Part shown: positions 11,303 to 20,862 of the stretch, piece after piece
How positions within the stretch are numbered: the first letter of the stretch is position 1
How the letters are laid out: every line of letters starts with the position of its first letter
NCBI RefSeq assembly: GCF_001902635.1
Contig: NZ_MJAO01000010.1
Location: forward strand, 62,001 to 126,000
Length of the DNA stretch: 64,000 nucleotides
Reading direction: 5' to 3'
DNA from: Serratia marcescens
GTDB lineage: Bacteria; Pseudomonadota; Gammaproteobacteria; Enterobacterales; Enterobacteriaceae
The notes under the pieces: generated by a model
The model's input: the letters and a program-made list of their open reading frames with translations, nothing else
Databases searched by the model: none
What the model was told of the DNA's origin: nothing
Translations under genes and position numbers: made by a program

Positions 11303-12490
11303 ATGTTTAAACAGATTGCACCTTCTGCAGCCGATCCGATTATGTCGCTGATGGAAGCCTATTTGCAGGATCCCCATCCGAAAAAAGTGAATTTAGGCAT
11401 TGGGCTCTATTACGACCAGCAGGGGAATATTCCGCTGATGCAGGCGGTTGAGGCCGCCGAGCAGCGTTTGCTGGCGCTGCATCGCCCGCACGGCTATCCG
11501 CCGATCGAAGGTTCGCCGCAGTTCGCCCGCCAGGTGCAGACGCTGCTGTTCGGCGAGCGGCAGGCGGCCGATATCGCCACGGTGCAGACCGTCGGCGGCT
11601 CCGGCGCGCTGAAGCTGGCGGCGGATTTTCTGCGCCACTTTCTGGCGCGCAGCGAAATTTGGGTGTCCGATCCCACCTGGGCCAATCACTGGGCGATTTT
11701 CGAAGGCGCCGGGCTGCGCGTGAATACCTATCCCTACTTTGACGAAGCGGCGGGCGGCCTGCGCTTTGCCGCCATGCTCGACGCGCTGGACAGTCTGCCG
11801 CCTGGCAGCGTGGTCTTGCTGCATCCTTGCTGCCATAACCCGACCGGCACCGATCTGACGGCGGAGCAGTGGCGTGCCACGCTCACCGTGCTGCAGCGGC
11901 GTAATCTGCTGCCGCTGTTCGACATTGCCTATCAGGGCTTCGGCGACGGGTTGGAGGAGGACTGCTTTGCGTTGCGCGAAGCGCTGAAAACCGATCTGCC
12001 GTTTTTGGTCTGCAACTCGTTTTCCAAAAACGTGGCGCTGTACGGCCAGCGGCTGGGCGCGCTGTCGGTGCGCTGCGCCGATGTGGAAAACGCCGCCAAC
12101 GTCAAAGGGGCGTTAAAAACGCTGATCCGCCGCAGCTACTCCTGCCCGCCGACGCACGGTAGCCAGATCGTGGAAACCCTGCTCGGTGATGCCGAACTCG
12201 GTGAGCTTTGGCGCCATGAACTGGCGGAAATGCGCGTGCGCATCAAGCAGATGCGTGAGCAGCTGGCCGCCGGCCTGGCGCGGGGCGGCTCTTCGCTGGA
12301 TCACCGGCGCATACGCGATCAGCGCGGCATGTTCAGCTATACCGGCCTGAACGAAGCGCAATTGCAGACCCTGCGGCAACGCTACGCCATCTATCTGGTT
12401 TCGCCTGGCCGCATGTGCCTGCCAGGGCTTAACCCCGGCAACATCGACTACGTGACCGGCGCCATCCTCGACGTCACCCGTACCGCCTAA
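11303..12490 (+). CDS. Aromatic/aspartate-type aminotransferase (class I PLP)
   Basis: 395 residues, the size of AspC/TyrB. Motifs: KVNLGIGLYYDQQGNIPLMQAV, VQTVGGSGALKLAADF (PLP phosphate binding), HPCCHNPTGTDLT, the PLP Lys in CNSFSKNVALYGQRLGALSV, and SPGRMCLPGLN (substrate-carboxylate Arg). The TyrB-like enzymes move the amino group of Tyr, Phe, Trp or Asp to 2-oxoglutarate. It sits in an operon after the arylformamidase-like gene and RidA and before a permease, which suggests uptake and deamination of an aromatic or formylated amino acid. It is not the housekeeping tyrB locus as I know it. Confidence 0.86.
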   Translation: MFKQIAPSAADPIMSLMEAYLQDPHPKKVNLGIGLYYDQQGNIPLMQAVEAAEQRLLALHRPHGYPPIEGSPQFARQVQTLLFGERQAADIATVQTVGGSGALKLAADFLRHFLARSEIWVSDPTWANHWAIFEGAGLRVNTYPYFDEAAGGLRFAAMLDALDSLPPGSVVLLHPCCHNPTGTDLTAEQWRATLTVLQRRNLLPLFDIAYQGFGDGLEEDCFALREALKTDLPFLVCNSFSKNVALYGQRLGALSVRCADVENAANVKGALKTLIRRSYSCPPTHGSQIVETLLGDAELGELWRHELAEMRVRIKQMREQLAAGLARGGSSLDHRRIRDQRGMFSYTGLNEAQLQTLRQRYAIYLVSPGRMCLPGLNPGNIDYVTGAILDVTRTA

Positions 12491-12510
12491 CTTCGCTCAG
12501 GAACTCAGCC

Positions 12511-13908
12511 ATGCCACAGATGAATGATTTTGAGCATATCGCCCGCCGTCAGGGCGGGTTGAACAAGCATCTTACCGCCGGGCAGATGTCGATGCTGGCG
12601 ATCGGCGGCGCCATCGGCACCGGGCTGTTTCTCGGCAGCGCCTATGCCATTCAGATGGCGGGGCCGTCGGTATTGCTGAGCTATCTGATCGGCGGCGTTA
12701 TTGCGCTGCTGCTGATGGGCAGCCTGGCGGAAATGACCTCCGAACACCCGACGCCCGGCTCGTTCGGCGACTACGCTGAATTCTACCTTGGCCCGCTGTT
12801 CGGCTTTCTGGTGCGCTACTCTTACTGGTCCTGTGTGGTGCTGGCGGTGGGCACCGAAGTCACCGCCATCGGCATGTACATGCAATTCTGGTTCCCGGCG
12901 ACGCCGACCTGGCCGTGGGTGTTGCTGTTCTCGGCGGCGGTGATCGTCATCAACGTGATCGGCGTGAAGTCGTTCGGCCAGGTGGAATACGCGCTGTCCA
13001 CCGTCAAAGTGACGGCGATCGTGGCGTTTATTCTGATCGGCATCGGCATTCTGGCGTTCTCGGGCAACCCGGCCTACGGTCTGCGCAACCTGACCGCCGG
13101 CGGTTTTATGCCGTTCGGCGTCAAAGGCATGTGGTTCGCGGTGATCGTTTCCATTTTCAGCTACCTGAGCATTGAAATGATCGCGGTGGCCGCCGGCGAG
13201 GCGAAAAACCCGGTGATTGCGGTGAAGGCGGCGTTCAAGGGCACCATCGTGCGGCTGTTCATCTTCTATATGTTGTCGATCGCCTTGATGCTGGCCATCG
13301 TGCCCTGGCGCCAGTCCGGCACCGGCGAAAGCCCGTTCCTGATGGCGATGAACGTGATCCATCTGCCCGCCGCCGCCGGTATTTTCAACTTTATCGTGCT
13401 GGTGGCGGCGCTGTCGGCGATGAACAGCCAACTGTACATCACCACCCGCATGATGTTCTCGCTGTCGCGTGCCGGGCAGGCACCGGCGGCATTGGGGCGC
13501 GTCAGCCGGCGCGGCATTCCGGTCAATGCGCTGGCAATGTCGTGCATCGGTATCGTAGTGTCGATCGTGCTGAGCCTGGTGGCGCCGGAAACCTCGTTCG
13601 CCGCCATGATGTCTATCTCGGTGTATGGCGCCTGCTTCACCTGGCTGATGATTTTCGTCACCCACCTGTTCTTCCGCCGCAGGCACCGGCACACTCACCT
13701 GAAATTCCGCATGTGGGGGTTCCCTTATACCACCTTGCTCGGCGGCGGGCTGATGGCGGCGCTGATGATTTCGACGGCGTTTACCGAATTCTTCCGTATG
13801 ACGCTGTGGTTCGGCATTCCGTTCACCTTGCTGCTGGTGGTGGCCTACCGCTTCCAGAGCCGCCGCGCGCCTGCGCCGTCACCACTCAAGACACCGGAAG
13901 TGGAGTAA
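12511..13908 (+). CDS. APC-family amino-acid permease
   Basis: 465 residues with about 12 membrane helices. The N-terminal APC signature MSMLAIGGAIGTGLFLGSAYAIQMAGPS and SLAEMTSEHPTPGSFGDYAEFYLGP place it in the AAT subfamily (AroP/PheP/GabP/CycA relatives). The cytoplasmic N- and C-termini are short. It begins 20 bp after the aminotransferase stop and is presumably the last gene of the operon starting at 10074. The substrate is probably an aromatic or branched amino acid, by neighbourhood only. The gene converges on paaY. Confidence 0.88.
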   Translation: MPQMNDFEHIARRQGGLNKHLTAGQMSMLAIGGAIGTGLFLGSAYAIQMAGPSVLLSYLIGGVIALLLMGSLAEMTSEHPTPGSFGDYAEFYLGPLFGFLVRYSYWSCVVLAVGTEVTAIGMYMQFWFPATPTWPWVLLFSAAVIVINVIGVKSFGQVEYALSTVKVTAIVAFILIGIGILAFSGNPAYGLRNLTAGGFMPFGVKGMWFAVIVSIFSYLSIEMIAVAAGEAKNPVIAVKAAFKGTIVRLFIFYMLSIALMLAIVPWRQSGTGESPFLMAMNVIHLPAAAGIFNFIVLVAALSAMNSQLYITTRMMFSLSRAGQAPAALGRVSRRGIPVNALAMSCIGIVVSIVLSLVAPETSFAAMMSISVYGACFTWLMIFVTHLFFRRRHRHTHLKFRMWGFPYTTLLGGGLMAALMISTAFTEFFRMTLWFGIPFTLLLVVAYRFQSRRAPAPSPLKTPEVE

Positions 13909-13911
13909 TGC

Positions 13912-13942
13912 GGGGGGGGGGGCTGAGGCGTGCCTCAGCCCC
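13912..13942. repeat. Eleven-G tract plus hairpin between convergent genes
   Basis: An uninterrupted run of eleven G (13912-13922) merges into a perfect 10-bp inverted repeat GGGGCTGAGG/CCTCAGCCCC around CGTG (13919-13942). Neither strand has a following U-run. It lies 4 bp after the permease stop and 6 bp before the paaY stop, so it may end both transcripts or protect 3' ends. Confidence 0.6.
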
Positions 13943-13947
13943 GGGGA

Positions 13948-14544
13948 TTACAGCCGGCTTTTCGGGATCAGGTGGTCGCCGAAGCTCAGGCGTTGGCGGC
14001 CCGGCTCAATTGCGGTCAGCGGCGCCACTTCGTGCAGCGAGGATTTGCAGCGCTGCACCAGATCCTGATACTCGCGGGTGCCGGCGACCTTCCAGGCCAG
14101 TTCCTGTTCGGTCAGATCGCGCAGCACGCGCGCCGGGCTGCCGACCACCAGCTTGTTGGCTTCGATTACCGCTGCGGCTTTGACGAACGCCATCGCGCCG
14201 ACGATGGTGTTCTCGCCGATCTCCGCGCCGTCCATCACCACCGCGTTCATGCCCACCATCGCGTTGCGGCGAATGCGGCAGCCGTGCAGGATGGCGCCGT
14301 GGCCGATATGACCGTCTTCTTCCACCACCGTGTCCTGCTGCGGGAAGCCGTGCATCACGCAGTTGTCCTGAATGTTGGCACCGTCGCAAATCACCAGGCG
14401 ACCGAAATCGCCGCGCAGGCTGGCGTTCGGGCCGATGTACACGTGCTTGCCGACGATCACGTCGCCGATCAGCACCGCCGTGGGGTGCACGTAACTGCTG
14501 GGGTCAACGACCGGCGTCAGGCCGTCAATCTGATACACAGGCAT
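13948..14544 (-). CDS. paaY: PaaY, hexapeptide-repeat thioesterase/carbonic-anhydrase-like protein
   Basis: 198 residues. It is a left-handed parallel beta-helix built of hexapeptide repeats ([50 protein letters not shown]) with metal-type His in [16 protein letters not shown]. PaaY is a gamma-carbonic-anhydrase relative that in phenylacetate pathways acts as a thioesterase, clearing toxic CoA adducts. It is the last gene of the minus-strand cluster, 12 bp after paaX, as in E. coli where paaXY form a unit. Confidence 0.93.
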   Translation of the reverse strand: MPVYQIDGLTPVVDPSSYVHPTAVLIGDVIVGKHVYIGPNASLRGDFGRLVICDGANIQDNCVMHGFPQQDTVVEEDGHIGHGAILHGCRIRRNAMVGMNAVVMDGAEIGENTIVGAMAFVKAAAVIEANKLVVGSPARVLRDLTEQELAWKVAGTREYQDLVQRCKSSLHEVAPLTAIEPGRQRLSFGDHLIPKSRL

Positions 14545-14556
14545 AGCGTGGGTTCC

Positions 14557-15495
14557 TTAAAGTGTAGGGTCGCGCGGCAGGCCGCCGAAGCGCCGATAGT
14601 AGCCGGCGGCCGGCGCGGGCAGGGCGCCGATGGTGGTTTCCGCCAGCGCACTGACGTACTCCGTCGCGGCGCGATCGACCTGCTGATAGAGATTGATGCA
14701 CAGATTGCGGGCGATTTGGCCCTCCCACTGCGCGGGCAGCAGCGCGTCCGGCAGCAGCGGGTCTTTCAACACCACGCGACGGAAGAAGTGAATCAAGAGT
14801 AGCTTAATCTGGAAACAGCGCAGCGGCGTCAGCGCCGCCGGGCCGGCCTCGCGCAACAGCGCCATCAGCGGCCGGAAGGAGACGATAAACTCGTGATAAC
14901 CGGCCGCCACCTCGCTCAGCGACCAGCAGTCGGCCACCAGGTTTTGCAGGGTTTGCTCGGAACGGTTGTAGGGGTAATCGGCGCGGAAGTAGATCACCTG
15001 CTCGCTGGCGTTCAGTTCGCCGAGCAGCGCCGGCACGTCGGTCTGCGCATGGGTGGGGGCCGCCATCAGGTTGTTGGCGATTTGCCCGAACCCGAGCCAG
15101 CCCAGCTCTTTCTTCAGCCGCGCGCGCTCGTTTTTTTCGGCGTTTTCCAGCAGCAACAGCTCCCACTTGCCGTCCCAGGCGGGCTGTTCGCGCAGATAGA
15201 TCTTCGATTCGGCATGGCGGAATTGGCGCATCCCCTGTTCGGTCACCCGGTAGAAGCTGCGGCGACCTATTTTCTCCACCGCCAGCCAACCCTCTTTCTG
15301 CAGGCGGAACACCGAGGTGCGCACGAAACGATCGCCGAAGCCGAAGGCGTCCAGCAGCGCGCTCAGGCTGCCGAGCCACACTTCGCCGCCACGGTGGCTG
15401 AGTGCGTCGCCGTACAGCGAAATGATCAGCGAGGTGCCGCTGATCGGCTGCGCGTCGACGGCATGGCGAATGAACTCATCCAGTTTATGTTCCAT
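14557..15495 (-). CDS. paaX: PaaX, phenylacetyl-CoA-responsive repressor
   Basis: 312 residues (E. coli PaaX is of similar length). The N-terminus carries the winged-helix domain (SGTSLIISLYGDALSHRGGEVWLGSL; LDAFGFGDRFVRTSVFRLQKEGWL), followed by the PaaX-type C-domain. PaaX represses paaA and paaZ promoters and is released by phenylacetyl-CoA. Matching GTGATTC sites are present at 25251-25347. It is separated from paaK by 78 bp containing a perfect hairpin, so it may also have its own promoter. Confidence 0.94.
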   Translation of the reverse strand: MEHKLDEFIRHAVDAQPISGTSLIISLYGDALSHRGGEVWLGSLSALLDAFGFGDRFVRTSVFRLQKEGWLAVEKIGRRSFYRVTEQGMRQFRHAESKIYLREQPAWDGKWELLLLENAEKNERARLKKELGWLGFGQIANNLMAAPTHAQTDVPALLGELNASEQVIYFRADYPYNRSEQTLQNLVADCWSLSEVAAGYHEFIVSFRPLMALLREAGPAALTPLRCFQIKLLLIHFFRRVVLKDPLLPDALLPAQWEGQIARNLCINLYQQVDRAATEYVSALAETTIGALPAPAAGYYRRFGGLPRDPTL

Positions 15496-15547
15496 ATTTT
15501 TCCATGGGTTAGCCTTCGATGAGCCACAACATTACCATAATTTGGGG

Positions 15548-15567
15548 CGGCGTCATCCGTGACGCCG
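15548..15567. repeat. Inverted repeat between paaK and paaX
   Basis: Perfect 8-bp arms CGGCGTCA/TGACGCCG around TCCG, 6 bp after the paaK stop in transcription order. There is no U-run. It is a probable attenuation or 3'-end-stabilising hairpin between the catabolic genes and paaXY. Confidence 0.6.
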
Positions 15568-15573
15568 TGCGCC

Positions 15574-16881
15574 TCAGCGCGGCCGCAGATCGACCACGCG
15601 CTGCGCTTTGCCTTCCGAGCGTGGAATATCGCCGCAGTTGGCGATGCTGACGTCGGTGCTGACGCCGATGATCGATTTGATATGGTGACGCAGTTGGTGG
15701 CAGATGTCGCAACGCTGCTGATGGCTGAGGCTGAGCGCTGACTCTTTCAGCTCGACGCACACCGCCAGCGTGTCCAGGTGCCCGCTGCGGCTGACCTGCA
15801 GCTGATAGTGCGGCGACAGCTGCTCGAATTGCATGATCTGTTCTTCCACCTGCGACGGGAAGACGTTGACGCCGCGGATGATCAGCATGTCGTCGGAGCG
15901 GCCGGTGATCTTGCCCATGCGGCGCATCTGGCGCGCGTCGCCCGGCAGCAGCCGGGTAAGATCGCGGGTGCGGTAGCGGATCACCGGCAGCGCCTCTTTG
16001 GTCAGGGTGGTGAACACCAGTTCGCCGTGCTCGCCGTCCGGCAGGGTGATGCCGGTTTCCGGGCAGATGATCTCCGGCAGGAAATGGTCTTCCCAGATGG
16101 TGGGGCCGCCGCCGCTTTCCAGACACTCCATCGCCACGCCCGGCCCCATCACTTCCGACAGGCCGTAAATATCCAGCGCCTTGATGCCCATGCGGGTTTC
16201 GATTTCGTGGCGCAGGGCTTCGGTCCAGGGTTCGGCGCCGAAGACGCCGAGCCGGAGCGAGCAGCCGCGCGCGTCGCCCCCCATCTTGCGTTCCAGCTCG
16301 TCGATCAGCGTCAGGCAATAGGACGGCGTCACCATGATGATGTCGGGTTTGAAATCGAGGATCAGCTGCGCCTGGCGCTCCGTCTGGCCGCCGGACATCG
16401 GGATCACCGTCGCGCCGAGCCGTTCCGCGCCGTAGTGCGCACCCAGGCCGCCGGTGAACAGGCCGTAGCCGTAGGCGACGTGTACCTTGTCTTTGGCGGT
16501 GGCACCGCCGGCGCGCAGGCAACGGGCGACGATATCGGCCCAGTTATCGATGTCGCGCTGGGTGTAACCCACCACCGTCGGGCGGCCGGTGGTGCCTGAT
16601 GAGGCGTGGATGCGCACCACTTGTTCCATCGGCACCGCGAAGGTGTCGAACGGGTAGTTGTCGCGCAGATCCTGCTTGGTGGTGTAGGGGAAGCGCGTCA
16701 GATCGCTCAGCTGCTTGAGATCGTCGGGGTGCACGCCCGCCTGGTCGAACTTGCGTTTGTACATCGGCACATTGTCGTAGGCGTGGTGCAGCGTCCATTT
16801 CAGACGCGCCAACTGCAACGCTTCAATCTCATCGCGCGAGGCGAATTCAATGGTATCGAGGGGCTGTGGATTTATTGTCAT
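15574..16881 (-). CDS. paaK: Phenylacetate-CoA ligase
   Basis: 435 residues, typical for PaaK. Adenylate-forming motifs are visible: the P-loop-like IHASSGTTGRPTVVGYT, the substrate/AMP motif YGLSEVMGPGVAMEC, and the C-terminal GRSDDMLIIRGVNVFPSQVEEQI with the hinge Asp/Arg region. It activates phenylacetate to phenylacetyl-CoA with ATP, the first step and the source of the PaaX inducer. It lies 15 bp after paaJ. Confidence 0.96.
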   Translation of the reverse strand: MTINPQPLDTIEFASRDEIEALQLARLKWTLHHAYDNVPMYKRKFDQAGVHPDDLKQLSDLTRFPYTTKQDLRDNYPFDTFAVPMEQVVRIHASSGTTGRPTVVGYTQRDIDNWADIVARCLRAGGATAKDKVHVAYGYGLFTGGLGAHYGAERLGATVIPMSGGQTERQAQLILDFKPDIIMVTPSYCLTLIDELERKMGGDARGCSLRLGVFGAEPWTEALRHEIETRMGIKALDIYGLSEVMGPGVAMECLESGGGPTIWEDHFLPEIICPETGITLPDGEHGELVFTTLTKEALPVIRYRTRDLTRLLPGDARQMRRMGKITGRSDDMLIIRGVNVFPSQVEEQIMQFEQLSPHYQLQVSRSGHLDTLAVCVELKESALSLSHQQRCDICHQLRHHIKSIIGVSTDVSIANCGDIPRSEGKAQRVVDLRPR

Positions 16882-16896
16882 GGTTAGCCTCAGGGG

Positions 16897-18102
16897 TCAG
16901 ACACGCTCAATGATCATGGCGATGCCTTGGCCTACGCCGATGCACATGGTGCAAAGCGCATAGCGGCCGGCTCGCCGTTCCAGTTCAAACAGGGCTGCCA
17001 GCGCCAGACGCGCGCCGCTCATGCCCAGCGGGTGCCCCAGAGCGATCGCGCCGCCGTTGGGGTTGACCTGCGGTGCATCGTCCGGCAGGCCAAGCTGACG
17101 CATCACCGCCAACGCCTGGGCGGCGAACGCTTCGTTCAGTTCGATAACATCCATCTGCGCCAGGCTCAGCCCGGCGATTTCCAGCACCTTGCGGGTGGCC
17201 GGCAGCGGGCCGATGCCCATCAGCCGCGGCTCCACGCCGCAGGTGGCGGTGGCTACGATGCGCGCGCGCGGCGTCAGCCCCTGGCGCGCCGCCATCGCTT
17301 CGGAGGCGACGATCAGGGCCGCCGCACCGTCGTTCAGGCCCGAGGCGTTGCCGGCGGTGACGCTGCCGGGTTGGCGGAACGGGGTTTTCAGCGCCTGCAG
17401 TTGATCGAAGGTGGTGTCGGCACGCGGGTGTTCATCCTGGCTGAACAGGGTGACCGCGCCTTTTTTGCCGGTGAGGCTGACGGGGGCTATCTCCTGCGCC
17501 AGATGGCCCAGCGCCTGCGCCCGAGCGGCGCGCTGCTGGCTGCGCAGCGCAAAGGCGTCCTGATCGGCGCGGCTGATATTGAACTGCGCGGCGACGTTTT
17601 CAGCGGTCTCCGGCATCGAATCGGTGCCGAACTCGGCTTGCATCCGCGGGTTGACGAAGCGCCAGCCGAGGGTGGTGTCGTACAGCTGCGCCTGGCGGCT
17701 GAAGGCGCTGTCGGCCTTGCCCATCACCAGCGGCGCGCGGGTCATCGACTCCGCGCCGCCGGCCAGCAGCAGCCCGGCGTCGCCGGCTTTGATACTGCGC
17801 GCCGCCATCGCCAGCGCATCCAGGCCCGAACCGCATAAGCGGTTCACCGTGGTGCCGGAAACGCCGACCGGCAGCCCGGCCAGCAGCAGCGCCATGCGTG
17901 CCAGATTGCGGTTGTCTTCCCCGGCCTGATTGGCGCAGCCGAGGATCACGTCGTCCAGCAGCGCCCAATCCACCTGCGGATGGCGTTCCATCAGCACGCG
18001 CAGCGGCAGGGCGGCGAGATCGTCGGCGCGCACCTGTGCCAGTGCGCCGCCATAGCGGCCGATCGGGGTGCGCACGCCGTCGCAGATAAATGCCTGATTC
18101 AT
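16897..18102 (-). CDS. paaJ: 3-oxoadipyl-CoA/3-oxo-5,6-dehydrosuberyl-CoA thiolase
   Basis: 401 residues. Thiolase motifs: the nucleophile Cys in [40 protein letters not shown] (active His) and [19 protein letters not shown] (proton-shuttling Cys). It cleaves 3-oxoadipyl-CoA and the C8 intermediate to acetyl-CoA products. Its start overlaps the paaI stop by 4 bp (ATGA-type overlap), showing translational coupling. Confidence 0.96.
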   Translation of the reverse strand: MNQAFICDGVRTPIGRYGGALAQVRADDLAALPLRVLMERHPQVDWALLDDVILGCANQAGEDNRNLARMALLLAGLPVGVSGTTVNRLCGSGLDALAMAARSIKAGDAGLLLAGGAESMTRAPLVMGKADSAFSRQAQLYDTTLGWRFVNPRMQAEFGTDSMPETAENVAAQFNISRADQDAFALRSQQRAARAQALGHLAQEIAPVSLTGKKGAVTLFSQDEHPRADTTFDQLQALKTPFRQPGSVTAGNASGLNDGAAALIVASEAMAARQGLTPRARIVATATCGVEPRLMGIGPLPATRKVLEIAGLSLAQMDVIELNEAFAAQALAVMRQLGLPDDAPQVNPNGGAIALGHPLGMSGARLALAALFELERRAGRYALCTMCIGVGQGIAMIIERV

Positions 18103-18539
18103 GCCTGATCTCCTAAAATGCGGTGGCCGAGGCGGTGCGCGCGGCCACGGAACCAGGCGACGGTTTTGCCCAGTTGGTTAACGATCTCGACGTCGTACAG
18201 CCCGGTGGCTTTGCCCTGATGACGCACCTCCGCGCTGGCGGTAAGTCGATCGCCGGCCAGCGCCGGGCGGATGAAGTCGATGCTGCAGCCGGAGGCCACC
18301 GCCGCCAGCCCTTGGCTGTTGCAGGCGTAGGCGAAAGCGGTGTCCGCCAGGCTGAACAGTTGGCCGCCGTGGCAGGTTTGGTGGCCATTGAGCATCTGCG
18401 GGCCGACGGTCATGCTGACCTGAGCGAACCCGGCGTCGACCGCATCGATGTGCATCCCCATCGCCTGAGCGCAGGTGTCTTGCTGGAACATCTGTTCGGC
18501 GCAGCGCTGAGCCAGCGCGCGCGGCGTATTGGCGTTCAT
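18099..18539 (-). CDS. paaI: Hydroxyphenylacetyl-CoA thioesterase
   Basis: 146 residues, hot-dog fold of the PaaI type: [29 protein letters not shown], where the HGG(x)LF region and Asp are the catalytic signature. It removes CoA from dead-end ring-hydroxylated phenylacetyl-CoA to release CoA. It overlaps paaH and paaJ by 4 bp each, so the three genes are coupled. Confidence 0.95.
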   Translation of the reverse strand: MNANTPRALAQRCAEQMFQQDTCAQAMGMHIDAVDAGFAQVSMTVGPQMLNGHQTCHGGQLFSLADTAFAYACNSQGLAAVASGCSIDFIRPALAGDRLTASAEVRHQGKATGLYDVEIVNQLGKTVAWFRGRAHRLGHRILGDQA

Positions 18540-20065
18540 CGATCGGCTCCTGGGAAAGCGGCGGGGGAAGCATAGCGGCGCAGCAGCGGCATCGGGCGAT
18601 AGCGCGCTTCACCATAATGGCGTTGCAGGTTTTCCAGCGTCGCCAGAATGTGGCGCCAGCCGAGGGCGGCGCCCCAGGCCAGCGGCCCGCGCGGGTAGTT
18701 GACGCCGCGCAGCATCGCCAGATCGGTATCTTCAGCGCTGGCGACGCCTTTGTTCACCACGTCGAGCGCTTCGTTGGCCAACATGGCCAGGGTGCGCATC
18801 GTCAGCAGGCCGGGGTAATCCGGCAACGGGATGACCTGCTTGCCGAGGGACTGCAGCAGGCGAATCGCTTTGGCATTGTGTTGCGCGCCGTTTTGCGCTG
18901 CGCAGCTGATGGCGATGGCAGGGGTGTGTGTATAGTCGGCACAGAGATCGAACAGCACCACGGGCGTTCCACGTTCGTCGGCCAGTTGGTCGGCGGTTTT
19001 ACCATTGGTTAACATCAGTGTAACGTCATCGATCGTGACGTGCGGGCTGGTCTGGCCAGGTTGTTTGATCGCCGCCGCATTTTCGCTTAACAGTTGTGCC
19101 AAATCGGCCAGCGACGACCAGTCGCCGTGCAGCGTAACGCGTTGCGGCAGCGCGGCCTGCGCCGGCGGCGCAAACGCGATCTCGGCGGCGGGGCGCTGCG
19201 CGTCATAGCGGTAGAAGCCGCGGCCGGATTTGCGGCCCAGGCGCCCGGCGGCCACCAGTTCCTGCTGTACCAGCGAAGGGGTGAAGCGCGGATCCTGGTA
19301 GAAAGCCTGATACACCGATTCAGTCACGGCGTAGTTGACGTCCTGGCCGATCAGGTCGGTCAGTTGCAGCGGGCCCATGGCGAAACCGCCGGCGTCGCGC
19401 AGCACCGCGTCCAGCGTGGCGGCGTCGGCCACCCGTTCCTCCAGCGCGCGCAGGGCTTCGGCATAGAACGGCCGCGCCACGCGGTTGACGATGAATCCCG
19501 GCGTCGAGCGGCACAGGACGCCCTGTTTGCCCCAGCGTTGCGCCAGCGCCTGCAATGCGGCGAGGGTCTCGGCACCGGTTTCCAGACCGCTGACGATCTC
19601 CACCAGCTTCATCAGCGGCGCCGGGTTGAAGAAGTGCAGCCCGGCCATGCGTTCCGGGTGCTGCAATGCGCCGGCGATGGCGGTGATCGACAACGAGGAG
19701 GTATTGCTGGCGAACAGCGTAACGGGCGAGCATACCGCTTCCAGATCGCGGAACAGGCTCTGTTTAATCGTCAGGTTTTCCGCCACCGCCTCGATCACCA
19801 GCGCGCAGTCGGCCAGTTGCTCGAGCGAATCGGCGCGTTCGAGGCGCGCCAGCAGCGCTTCGGTGGTTGCGGCGTCGGCCTTGCCGTTGTCGACCCGCTG
19901 CCGCAAACGGCGCGCGAGTTCGTCGATCGCGCGTTGGGCGGCGGCGGGGGCGATATCGAACAGCTGCACCGGGTGGCCGGCGGCGGCGGCCACCTGGGCG
20001 ATGCCGATGCCCATGGTGCCGGCACCGATCACCGCGACCCGGCCGCTAAGAAGGGGCGCGTTCAT
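18536..20065 (-). CDS. paaH: 3-hydroxyadipyl-CoA dehydrogenase
   Basis: 509 residues. The N-terminal NAD-binding motif is VAVIGAGTMGIGIAQVAAAAGH; FFNPAPLMKLVEIVSG carries the catalytic His-Glu pair neighbourhood, followed by RPFYAEALRALEE. The length reflects two 3HCDH C-domains (second around PLPDYPGLLTMRTLAMLANEA), as in E. coli PaaH (formerly PaaC). It oxidises (S)-3-hydroxyadipyl-CoA to 3-oxoadipyl-CoA. It begins 2 bp after paaG. Confidence 0.95.
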   Translation of the reverse strand: MNAPLLSGRVAVIGAGTMGIGIAQVAAAAGHPVQLFDIAPAAAQRAIDELARRLRQRVDNGKADAATTEALLARLERADSLEQLADCALVIEAVAENLTIKQSLFRDLEAVCSPVTLFASNTSSLSITAIAGALQHPERMAGLHFFNPAPLMKLVEIVSGLETGAETLAALQALAQRWGKQGVLCRSTPGFIVNRVARPFYAEALRALEERVADAATLDAVLRDAGGFAMGPLQLTDLIGQDVNYAVTESVYQAFYQDPRFTPSLVQQELVAAGRLGRKSGRGFYRYDAQRPAAEIAFAPPAQAALPQRVTLHGDWSSLADLAQLLSENAAAIKQPGQTSPHVTIDDVTLMLTNGKTADQLADERGTPVVLFDLCADYTHTPAIAISCAAQNGAQHNAKAIRLLQSLGKQVIPLPDYPGLLTMRTLAMLANEALDVVNKGVASAEDTDLAMLRGVNYPRGPLAWGAALGWRHILATLENLQRHYGEARYRPMPLLRRYASPAAFPGADR

Positions 20066-20067
20066 GA

Positions 20068-20859
20068 TTATTTCCCGCTGAAGTTTGGCGTGCGTTTGGC
20101 GAAGAACGCGCTGACGCCTTCACGATAGTCGTCGCTGCGGCCGCCCAAGCGTTGCAGATCGCGCTCCAGATCGAGCTGCTGATCGAGGCTGTTGGTGGCC
20201 GAGCTGTAGATGGCTTTCTTGATCAGCCCCAGACCGTAAGTCGGCTGGGTGGCCAGATGGCGCGCCAGCGTTTGGCTGCGATCGGCCAATTCCTCCGCCG
20301 GCACCACCTGCCAGATCATGCCCCACTCCAGCGCCTGTTGGGCGCTGATTTTGTCACCCAGCATAGCCATGCCCATCGCGCGGGCGTGGCCGGCCAGCCG
20401 CGGCAGGAACCAGCTGCCGCCGGAGTCCGGCACCAGCCCCAGACGGCAGAACGACTGAATGAAGCCGGCATTGTCGGCGGCGATGACGATGTCGCACGCC
20501 AAGGCCAGCGCGGCGCCGGCGCCGGCCGCCACGCCGTTGACCGCGCACACCACCGGCTTCGGCAGGGCGGTCAGGCGGCGGATCAAGGGGTTGTAGAAAC
20601 GTTCGACCGACAGGCCGAGATCCGGCGCCTGTTGATCGGCGCTGACGTTGCGATCGTTGAGATCCTGCCCGGCGCAGAAACCGCGCCCGGCGCCGGCGAT
20701 CAGCAGGCAGCGCACGTTGTCGTCGCGCTCGGCTTGCGTTAATGCCTCGCTCAACTGGCGATGCATTTCGTCGTTAAAACTGTTGAGCCGATCCGGTCGG
20801 TTGAGGGTCAGCGTCAACACGCCGGCGTCGAGATGACTGAGAATCAATGCGTTATCCAT
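20068..20859 (-). CDS. paaG: 1,2-epoxyphenylacetyl-CoA isomerase
   Basis: 263 residues, crotonase fold: the oxyanion hole region AGAGRGFCAGQDLNDRN and CAVNGVAAGAGAALALACDIVIAAD, and the Asp-containing RLGLVPDSGGSWFLPRLAG. PaaG isomerises the ring-1,2-epoxide to the oxepin-CoA. It is translated immediately after paaF (3 bp gap). Confidence 0.95.
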   Translation of the reverse strand: MDNALILSHLDAGVLTLTLNRPDRLNSFNDEMHRQLSEALTQAERDDNVRCLLIAGAGRGFCAGQDLNDRNVSADQQAPDLGLSVERFYNPLIRRLTALPKPVVCAVNGVAAGAGAALALACDIVIAADNAGFIQSFCRLGLVPDSGGSWFLPRLAGHARAMGMAMLGDKISAQQALEWGMIWQVVPAEELADRSQTLARHLATQPTYGLGLIKKAIYSSATNSLDQQLDLERDLQRLGGRSDDYREGVSAFFAKRTPNFSGK

Positions 20860-20862
20860 AAA

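Noticed and set aside
12505..13698. 397-codon minus-strand frame
   Set aside because: Complement of the permease; rich in His/Arg/Gln as expected for a shadow.
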